From contig WQSU01000140.1 in the NCBI GenBank assembly GCA_009787675.1, positions 1-6,769 of the forward strand: a stretch of 6,769 nucleotides of DNA, read 5' to 3'. The position numbers and the translations under genes were made by a program. Positions 1-5,066 of the stretch are shown piece by piece. The stretch comes from Lentimicrobiaceae bacterium (GTDB lineage: Bacteria > Bacteroidota > Bacteroidia > Bacteroidales > WCHB1-69). Each line of letters begins with the position of its first letter. Within the stretch, counting starts at the first letter, position 1. The notes under the pieces were generated by a model. It was not told the origin of the DNA. It saw only the letters and a list, made by a program, of their open reading frames with translations, and made no database searches.

Positions 1-546
1 GATCATTTTTTGGGCGTTCTCGCCTACAGGAATAACCATTAATCCGTTTATTTTTAATTGATTAATTAGTGATAATGGGATATTGGGTGCGCCGCAGGTA
101 ACAATAATTTTGTCGTAAGGCGCATATTTTGGGATGCCGTTAAAGCCATCTCCAAAAAAAGTAAATATTTTATGATCAATCTCTTCAAGTAATTTTGAAG
201 TATCTCTGTACAATCCTTCCTGACGTTCTATCGTGTAAACTTTTGCCCCCATTGCACTCAATATGGCGGCTTGAAAGCCTGAGCCCGTGCCAATTTCCAA
301 CACTTTGTCATTCTTTTGAACTTGCAACAATTGGGTTTGAAAGGCTACTGTAAAAGGTTGCGATATAGTTTGGTTGCATTTAATCTTTAAAGGCTGATCC
401 CAATAGGCTTTGTCCCACATAAAAGACTCAATAAACTTATGGCGATCCACTTTCTCAAAAGCCGCCAATACCTCTTCATCGGAAATTCCTTTCTTCCGCA
501 ATTCCAAAATTAATTGCTCCTTCGCCCCTTTAAAGATGTAATTCAT
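1..546 (-). CDS. pcm: Protein-L-isoaspartate O-methyltransferase, C-terminus cut by window edge
   Basis: This enzyme family uses S-adenosylmethionine to methylate isoaspartyl residues in damaged proteins in the cytoplasm, starting their repair. I translated 182 codons from the ATG at 546-544; the frame is still open at base 1. Visible family marks are the substrate-loop segment with TISQP at residues 60-64, the SAM-binding glycine motif LEIGTGSGFQAA at 83-94, an acidic residue after the next strand (TIER, 105-108), GDG at 132-134, and VTCGAP followed by IP and a VIPVG strand near 171-175. Family members are usually about 210-220 residues, so roughly 30-40 C-terminal residues lie outside the window. 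The gene starts about 100 bases after the HydB-like gene on the same strand. No promoter or Shine-Dalgarno site is obvious, so co-transcription with that gene is possible. A palindrome sits about 20 bases upstream of the start. The family call is firm; the role in this organism is inferred from it. Confidence 0.93.
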   Translation of the reverse strand, partial: MNYIFKGAKEQLILELRKKGISDEEVLAAFEKVDRHKFIESFMWDKAYWDQPLKIKCNQTISQPFTVAFQTQLLQVQKNDKVLEIGTGSGFQAAILSAMGAKVYTIERQEGLYRDTSKLLEEIDHKIFTFFGDGFNGIPKYAPYDKIIVTCGAPNIPLSLINQLKINGLMVIPVGENAQKMI

Positions 547-564
547 AGCTTGATATTTTTTTAT

Positions 565-584
565 CCGTTGGCTGAAGCCAACGG
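565..584. repeat. Perfect palindrome, 8-9 bp arms
   Basis: CCGTTGGC (565-572) and GCCAACGG (577-584) are perfect inverted copies around TGAA; the stem can close by one more pair. The element is GC-rich in an AT-rich intergenic stretch between the HydB-like gene and pcm. On the transcribed minus strand it is followed by an A-run, not a T-run, so it is not a standard intrinsic terminator for the upstream gene. In the plus direction no T-run follows either. It may be a dispersed REP-like palindrome or an mRNA-stabilising hairpin; both are inferences. Confidence 0.7.
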
Positions 585-608
585 CAACGAAATCATTCCA
601 TTATCTCT

Positions 609-657
609 TAATTCCTAATTCCTAATTCTTAATTCCTAATTCTTAATTCCTAATTCC
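609..657. repeat. Tandem array of seven 7-bp units (TAATTCY)
   Basis: Seven consecutive units of TAATTCC or TAATTCT fill exactly 49 bases; only the last base varies, in the order C, C, T, C, T, C, C on the plus strand. Read on the minus strand the unit is RGAATTA. The unit at 651-657 lies inside the HydB-like gene and carries its stop codon and the Asn codon before it; the rest is intergenic. A degenerate eighth copy may follow at 601-608. The array is too short in period and spacing to be CRISPR. It looks like a simple-sequence repeat that could vary in copy number between strains. Confidence 0.9.
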
Positions 658-2410
658 TCCCCACCGCCCCGCTCCTGCACTTATCGAAGCAAGCTCCACA
701 ATGAATGCAATTCTCCTGGCGGATGTGGTGTAACTGTTTCAACTCACCATCAATAGCATCAACGGGGCATGCTTTTTTGCATAAACGGCAGCCGATACAT
801 TTTTCGGGGATAATTTCATAACGAATTAAAGCTGTGCATTGTAGTGCAGGGCAACGTTTTTCAAGGATATGCGCTTCATATTCGTCTCTAAAGTATTGAA
901 TAGTAGATAATACGGGGTTTGATGCTGATTGTCCTAACCCGCACAGGGAGTTGGCTTTTATTTGGTGCGACAGTTGCTCCAGCGTGTCAATATCTTCCAT
1001 CTTTCCTTCGCCTTGGGTTATTCTTTCAAGAATTTCCAGCATTCTCAAAGTGCCTAAACGGCAAAAGGTGCATTTTCCGCACGATTCGTTTTGGGTGAAT
1101 GCCAGAAAGAACTTTGCCACATCTACCATGCAGGTGGTTTCGTCCATTACAACCATTCCGCCGGAACCCATTATAGCGCCGGTTTTCAATATTTCGTCGT
1201 AATCAATAATAGTATTTAACATAGTTTCGGGGATGCAGCCTCCGGAGGGTCCACCTAATTGCACCGCTTTGATTTTCTTGTTGTTGGGAACGCCTCCGCA
1301 AATATCAAAAATTACTTTGCTGATGGGGGTGCCCATGGGCACTTCTACCAAACCCGATTTGACTACTTTACCTGTTACAGCAAACACTTTGGTGCCTTTG
1401 GCGTTTTTGGTGCCCAGCGCCGCATATTGGTCTGCGCCTTCGTTAATGATGGCAGGAACGTTTACATAAGTTTCTACATTATTAATATTAGTAGGTTGTC
1501 CCCACAAACCTTTTTCGGCAGGGTAGGGGGGGCGTTTGCTGGGCATCCCGCGTTTTCCCTCAACGGAGGCGAGTAGTGCAGTCTCTTCGCCACACACGAA
1601 TGCGCCGGCGCCCTCTTTCACATAAATATCGAAATGGAAGCCATTTACGCCGCAGGCGTTGTTGCCAAGATAATGTTTCTCGCGCGCTTGCGCCAAAGCT
1701 ATATTCAACCGTTTGATAGCCAATGGGTATTCTGCACGGCAATAGATGATGCCCTGAGAAGCGCCAATGGCTTTTCCTGCGATGAGCATTCCCTCAATTA
1801 CGCCATGTGGGTCGCCCTCTAATATAGAGCGGTCCATAAAAGCGCCGGGGTCTCCTTCGTCGGCATTGCACACGAGGTATTTGGGAGTGCTTTTCTGCGC
1901 GGCGGCGAAACGCCACTTAAAACCGGTGAGAAAGCCGCCGCCGCCGCGCCCGCGAAGCCCGCTCTTGATGATTTCTTCAATAATTTGCTCGCCACTCCAA
2001 TCTGCTACCTTTTGCATGGCTTTGTACCCCTTGCGTGCCTCATACTCCTCAATTTTTTCAGGATTGATGATGCCGCAATTACGTAGCGCCCACTTGGTTT
2101 GCATTTCAAAAAAGCGGTTCTCTTTTGCGTTGAAATGCGGAGAATAGACTACAAACTCTTTCAATATTTCACCGTTTTGAAGATAACTTTCCAAAATTTT
2201 GTCCATTTTTTCCGGCGTAACTTCGCCATAAATATCATCATTCACCTGCACTAAAGGTTCTGCATAACAGGCTCCGATACAGTTTGTTTTATCCAAAATA
2301 AAGGAGTGGGGATTGTTTTCCAATTTTGCTGAAAGCGCGTCGTAAACTTTCTGTGCTCCGGCGGCAATGCCGCAACTACCTAAGCCTACTTTGATATGTA
2401 ATGTGTGCAT
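650..2410 (-). CDS. NuoF/HydB-like NAD(P)H-binding flavoprotein subunit with fused NuoE-like and ferredoxin domains
   Basis: In this family FMN accepts or donates a hydride from NAD(P)H and FeS clusters pass electrons to a partner, often an [FeFe]-hydrogenase. The protein has 586 residues in three parts. Residues 1-90 are a NuoE-like thioredoxin-fold [2Fe-2S] domain with C13, C44 and C48. Residues 110-500 are the NuoF core: the glycine-rich FMN/NADH loop RGRGGGGF at 153-160, NADEGDPGAF at 182-191, the GAGAFVCGEETALL segment at 267-280, and four cysteines for a [4Fe-4S] cluster at C444, C447, C450 and C490. Residues 530-586 hold two ferredoxin motifs, C538/C541/C544/C548 and C568/C571/C574/C578. 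The CPALQC pair at 520-525 is also seen in HydB proteins. The first expected N-terminal cysteine ligand is Val8. The layout matches HydB/HndC rather than plain complex I NuoF, but no catalytic or NuoE partner gene is in view, so the complex is unproven. The ATG start gives a natural domain start; no Shine-Dalgarno is seen. It starts 79 bases after rny. Confidence 0.9.
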   Translation of the reverse strand: MHTLHIKVGLGSCGIAAGAQKVYDALSAKLENNPHSFILDKTNCIGACYAEPLVQVNDDIYGEVTPEKMDKILESYLQNGEILKEFVVYSPHFNAKENRFFEMQTKWALRNCGIINPEKIEEYEARKGYKAMQKVADWSGEQIIEEIIKSGLRGRGGGGFLTGFKWRFAAAQKSTPKYLVCNADEGDPGAFMDRSILEGDPHGVIEGMLIAGKAIGASQGIIYCRAEYPLAIKRLNIALAQAREKHYLGNNACGVNGFHFDIYVKEGAGAFVCGEETALLASVEGKRGMPSKRPPYPAEKGLWGQPTNINNVETYVNVPAIINEGADQYAALGTKNAKGTKVFAVTGKVVKSGLVEVPMGTPISKVIFDICGGVPNNKKIKAVQLGGPSGGCIPETMLNTIIDYDEILKTGAIMGSGGMVVMDETTCMVDVAKFFLAFTQNESCGKCTFCRLGTLRMLEILERITQGEGKMEDIDTLEQLSHQIKANSLCGLGQSASNPVLSTIQYFRDEYEAHILEKRCPALQCTALIRYEIIPEKCIGCRLCKKACPVDAIDGELKQLHHIRQENCIHCGACFDKCRSGAVGRN

Positions 2411-2489
2411 AGCAGGTGGTTTCTATTTATTCATGATAATCGGCGGGGTAATTATAAAGAACTAAAGGTGAAAGCTTTTTTGAGCTTAT

Positions 2490-4049
2490 TTATCTCGCAA
2501 AATTCACCGATCGCGTCTCCCTAATCACCGTAATCTTAATTTGTCCTGGATAGGTCATCTCATTCTGAATTTTCTTGGAAAGGTCGAACGAAATTTGAGT
2601 AGCTTGATCGTCGGTTACCTTTTCAGCGCCCACGATTACGCGGAGTTCTCTACCTGCCTGAATGGCAAATGTTTTGATAACACCCGGATAGGTCAAGGCT
2701 ATGTTTTCCAAATCTTGTAAACGTTTGGTGTAGGCTTCAATCACTTCGCGTCGTGCGCCAGGGCGTGCACCGGAAATAGCATCACACACTTGTACTAACG
2801 GCGCATAGAGGTTATCCATCTCCATCTCATCGTGGTGAGCGCCAATAGCATTGATAATTTCAGGGCGTTCCTTAAATTGCTCCGCCAATTTTGCACCCAA
2901 CACTGCGTGCGGTAAATCAGATTCTACATCAGGCACTTTACCAATATCGTGCAATAAACCGGCGCGTTTGGCAATCTTGGGGTTCAAGCCCAATTCGGCA
3001 GCCATAATAGCACATAAATTTGCCACCTCTTTCGAGTGTTGCAACAGGTTTTGCCCGTAAGAAGAACGATATCGCATTTTGCCCACAATACGCATCAAAT
3101 CGATGGGTAAGTTGTGGATTCCCAAATCAATACAGGTACGTTTACCAATTTCGGCAATCTCCTGTTCAATATTTTTCTTGGTTTTTGCCACCACTTCTTC
3201 AATACGTGCGGGGTGAATACGTCCATCCGTAACCAACTTGAGCAGCGCTTGACGAGCAATTTCGCGACGAATTGGGTCGAAACTGGAAATGAGGATCGCA
3301 TCCGGTGAGTCGTCTATAATCACATCTACACCGCAAATGCTTTCCAACGAGCGGATGTTACGCCCCTCGCGTCCAATAATGCGTCCTTTCATCTCCTCAT
3401 TTTCAATGTTAAAAACGGAGACTGCATTTTCCAAAGCTGCTTCAACGCCCAAACGCTGAACCGACTTGATTACAATCTTTTTGGCTTCCGCATTGGCGGT
3501 ATTTTTGGCTTCGTTCACTATGTCGTTAATCAGCACCATAGCATCGGCTTTTGCTTCTTCTTGCATCAAGCTGATTAACTGTTCTTTAGCTTGTTGTGAA
3601 GTAAGTTCTGCAATAGACTCCAGTTTAGCTTTTTGAACCGCCGTTTGCTTATCCAACTCCGACTGTTTCAATTTGTTCGCTTCAATTTTTTTAGTTAATT
3701 CCTCTTTCAAGGTTGCTGTTTCTTGATTTTTCCTGTTGATTTCTTCCAGCTTTTGATTTAACACTGTTTCTTTCTGTTTAATTCGGTTTTCTCCGGCAGC
3801 AACTTGTTGATTTTTTTCATTTACAGCTTGTTCATGTTCACTTTTTAATTGAAGAAATTTCTCTTTTGCTTGAAGAATTTTTTCTTTTTTAATCAGTTCG
3901 CCATCTTCGTTCGCTTTTTTCAGCGCTTCCTGCGCTTCGTACATTATTGCTTTGCTTCTTTGAGTTAATGTTGATTTCAAAAAAGTACGGGCTACCAACA
4001 CTCCTGCTGCAAGCCCAATAAGGATTCCTATAATGATTCCAATTGTCAT
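2490..4049 (-). CDS. rny: Ribonuclease Y
   Basis: RNase Y is a membrane-anchored endoribonuclease that starts mRNA decay and some RNA processing. The 519-residue product has the full family order and usual length: one hydrophobic N-terminal segment (about residues 3-22), a long charged coiled coil (about 30-190), a KH RNA-binding domain with GRIIGREGRN at 222-231, and an HD metal-dependent phosphohydrolase domain with H338, the HDIGK motif at 367-371, H405/H406 and D423 as likely metal or catalytic residues. The C-terminal segment YPGQIKITVIRE (500-511) is characteristic of the family. The ATG at 4049 precedes the membrane segment directly and is the natural start. About 50 bases separate it from the U-tract of the 6S-like RNA, and I see no clear promoter in that gap, so it may depend on readthrough. 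No odd residues were noticed. Confidence 0.97.
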   Translation of the reverse strand: MTIGIIIGILIGLAAGVLVARTFLKSTLTQRSKAIMYEAQEALKKANEDGELIKKEKILQAKEKFLQLKSEHEQAVNEKNQQVAAGENRIKQKETVLNQKLEEINRKNQETATLKEELTKKIEANKLKQSELDKQTAVQKAKLESIAELTSQQAKEQLISLMQEEAKADAMVLINDIVNEAKNTANAEAKKIVIKSVQRLGVEAALENAVSVFNIENEEMKGRIIGREGRNIRSLESICGVDVIIDDSPDAILISSFDPIRREIARQALLKLVTDGRIHPARIEEVVAKTKKNIEQEIAEIGKRTCIDLGIHNLPIDLMRIVGKMRYRSSYGQNLLQHSKEVANLCAIMAAELGLNPKIAKRAGLLHDIGKVPDVESDLPHAVLGAKLAEQFKERPEIINAIGAHHDEMEMDNLYAPLVQVCDAISGARPGARREVIEAYTKRLQDLENIALTYPGVIKTFAIQAGRELRVIVGAEKVTDDQATQISFDLSKKIQNEMTYPGQIKITVIRETRSVNFAR

Positions 4050-4101
4050 AAGTATTTAATTTAAGGTTATTATTATTTGTTTATGTTTATTTTAGGTGAA
4101 T

Positions 4102-4121
4102 AAAAAAATCCCGCTTTGTTC
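4102..4121 (-). terminator. Intrinsic terminator formed by the 6S-like RNA closing stem
   Basis: The 3' arm GAACAAAGCGGGAU (4121-4108) is followed at once by a run of T on the minus strand (4108-4102). Its partner is not a local arm but the 5' end of the same RNA (4271-4257), so the closing stem of the RNA may double as the terminator. It would end zapA and 6S transcripts ahead of rny, at least in part. Confidence 0.6.
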
Positions 4122-4273
4122 ATAATAGGGTTTATAAACTCCTATCTGGTATTTTTTGAAGCTGCCCTTGCAGGTCGAAAGTCCGTGAAAACGGCAGGAT
4201 CTAACTCCAAGAAACTGGGCTTCTATGTTTGTAATTGAGTTTATCAAACGTAGTGCGAACAAAAGCGGGATAA
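4102..4273 (-). ncRNA. ssrS: 6S-type regulatory RNA (ssrS-like)
   Basis: 6S RNA binds the RNA polymerase holoenzyme by imitating an open promoter and lowers transcription in slow growth. The call rests on shape and position. On the minus strand the 5' arm (4271-4257) pairs with the 3' arm (4121-4108) over 14 bp with one bulged U, closing a molecule of about 170 nt and ending in seven U (4108-4102). Inside, 4244-4237 pairs with 4141-4134 (8 bp), then unpaired segments form a large internal loop, then 4223-4219 pairs with 4162-4158, and a CCGU/ACGG hairpin with four loop bases lies at 4194-4183. A long rod with a central bubble and an apical hairpin is the 6S plan. It starts about 20 bases after zapA, a neighbourhood known for ssrS in enterobacteria; from memory, the Bacteroidota 6S-Flavo type sits between zapA and rny. 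No covariance-model search was possible. The 5' end is approximate. Confidence 0.75.
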
Positions 4274-4292
4274 ATAATTGTCAAAGAACGCG

Positions 4293-4589
4293 TTAATCAA
4301 TGTGTATCCGGTCGGCTAATTCATTTAGTTCCGTCATTTTTGGAATCAGGTCTTCATCATATTCTTGCAGTCTTTCGTTACATTCAATGTTTTTCACAAC
4401 TTCTTCCACCAATAATTTCGATAAAATATCTTGATGATCTTTAAACGCCCATTGTTTTGCGAAATTGAAAAAACTGTCATTGATTATTTTTTCGGCTTCT
4501 CTATAGTAGCGTTCCCATTCCTTTTTAATCTTTAACTCTATGGCACGCTGCGCAATTGTTATTCTAATCGTTATCAATCCTTCTTCCAT
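4293..4589 (-). CDS. zapA: Cell division protein ZapA
   Basis: ZapA binds FtsZ filaments at midcell and promotes their bundling. The 98-residue product has the family's size and plan: an N-terminal strand segment of the form ITIRITIAQRAIELKI (residues 6-21), the E-x-x-YREAEKIIN helix start (about 26-37), and a long helical, charged C-terminal half likely to form the ZapA coiled coil. The ATG at 4589 is the natural start and lies inside the end of the upstream coiled-coil gene; the two reading frames overlap by 16 bases, which points to translational coupling. The 6S-like RNA starts about 20 bases after its stop codon. Sequence identity with any reference could not be measured; the call rests on pattern, length and the conserved neighbourhood. 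Confidence 0.85.
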   Translation of the reverse strand: MEEGLITIRITIAQRAIELKIKKEWERYYREAEKIINDSFFNFAKQWAFKDHQDILSKLLVEEVVKNIECNERLQEYDEDLIPKMTELNELADRIHID

Positions 4590-4879
4590 TGCATTCTATT
4601 TAAAAGCTCAATACATTGGTCTATATCCCGCACAAATCTCTCAATTTTTTTTTCAGTTTGTTTCTTATCTTCTTTGTATAATGCTGTTTTTGTTATTGTT
4701 AATATTTTGTTTTTTTCATTTAGCAGCAGGTTTTCACTTTCTAACCTTTCAATTTTCTCTAAAGCTGTTGCAAGATTGATTTTTAAGTTTTTGTTTTCCT
4801 CTATTTTTTCTTCTACAACTTGCTTAATTTTAAAGAGTTTTGCCTCAATTTGATGATACAAAGTTAAAAATGCAGCCAT
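4574..4879 (-). CDS. Small coiled-coil protein upstream of zapA, possibly a ZapB-like division factor
   Basis: I do not assign a proven function. The product is about 101 residues, almost wholly helical and rich in Glu, Lys, Leu and Asn, without signal peptide or membrane segment. Residues about 8-70 show leucine/isoleucine heptad spacing typical of a coiled coil. The C-terminal segment RFVRDIDQCIELLN (about 81-94) resembles the conserved end of small proteins that I recall directly upstream of zapA in Bacteroidota. Its stop codon overlaps the first codons of zapA by 16 bases, so the two are very likely translated together. The size, coiled-coil nature and partner suggest a structural counterpart of ZapB, the ZapA-binding protein of enterobacteria, but this is inference from context. 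My reading of the start codon position is uncertain by about one base. Confidence 0.8.
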   Translation of the reverse strand: MAAFLTLYHQIEAKLFKIKQVVEEKIEENKNLKINLATALEKIERLESENLLLNEKNKILTITKTALYKEDKKQTEKKIERFVRDIDQCIELLNRMQWKKD

Positions 4880-4897
4880 CGCTAAATATTGAGCCGC

Positions 4898-4905
4898 GAA
4901 GATAG
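4898..4905 (-). promoter_or_regulatory. Candidate Bacteroidota-type -7 element for the zapA block
   Basis: On the minus strand TATCTTCG lies about 18 bases before the start of the coiled-coil gene and differs at one position from the Bacteroidota -7 consensus TAnnTTTG. No good TTTG-type -33 element is found 19-21 bases further upstream, where the sequence is only AT- and pyrimidine-rich. If real, it would start the coiled-coil gene / zapA / 6S transcript with a very short leader. Weak evidence. Confidence 0.3.
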
Positions 4906-5032
4906 AAAAATATTTTGGAGAAAGGAGATTATTTAATTGTTAATTTTGCTTTCGCATTTTTTTGGCATACTGACTTTCAAAAAAAGCCAAATAGGTAAAG
5001 TAGAAATAAAGTCTGCACTGTTTGGGAGAATG

Positions 5033-5059
5033 AAACTGTACTAAAATAGTGTACAGTTT
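5033..5059. repeat. 9-bp inverted repeat downstream of the hydrogenase-like gene
   Basis: AAACTGTAC (5033-5041) and GTACAGTTT (5051-5059) are perfect inverted copies separated by 9 bases. The dyad begins 8 bases after the stop codon of the hydrogenase-like gene. In the minus direction the stem ends in UUU and continues CAUUCUCCC, a poor U-tract, so it could be a weak terminator, an mRNA 3'-end stabiliser, or a protein-binding operator ahead of the zapA block. The sequence alone does not decide. Confidence 0.55.
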
Positions 5060-5066
5060 TAATTTT

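Noticed and set aside
565..584. Palindrome as an intrinsic terminator of the HydB-like gene
   Set aside because: On the transcribed strand it is followed by A-rich, not T-rich, sequence.
609..657. CRISPR array
   Set aside because: The units are 7 bases long and directly adjoining, with no spacers.
951..2147. Several plus-strand reading frames of 62-126 codons
   Set aside because: They are antisense to the HydB-like gene, whose cofactor motifs are intact, and show no recognisable domain of their own.
2472..2487. Small AAGCT/AGCTT hairpin after rny as a terminator
   Set aside because: The stem is only 5 bp of mostly weak pairs and the downstream minus strand lacks a T-run.
4282..4285. TTTG as the -33 element of a dedicated 6S promoter
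   Set aside because: No TAnnTTTG element lies 19-21 bases downstream, and the implied start would fall inside the RNA beyond its closing stem.
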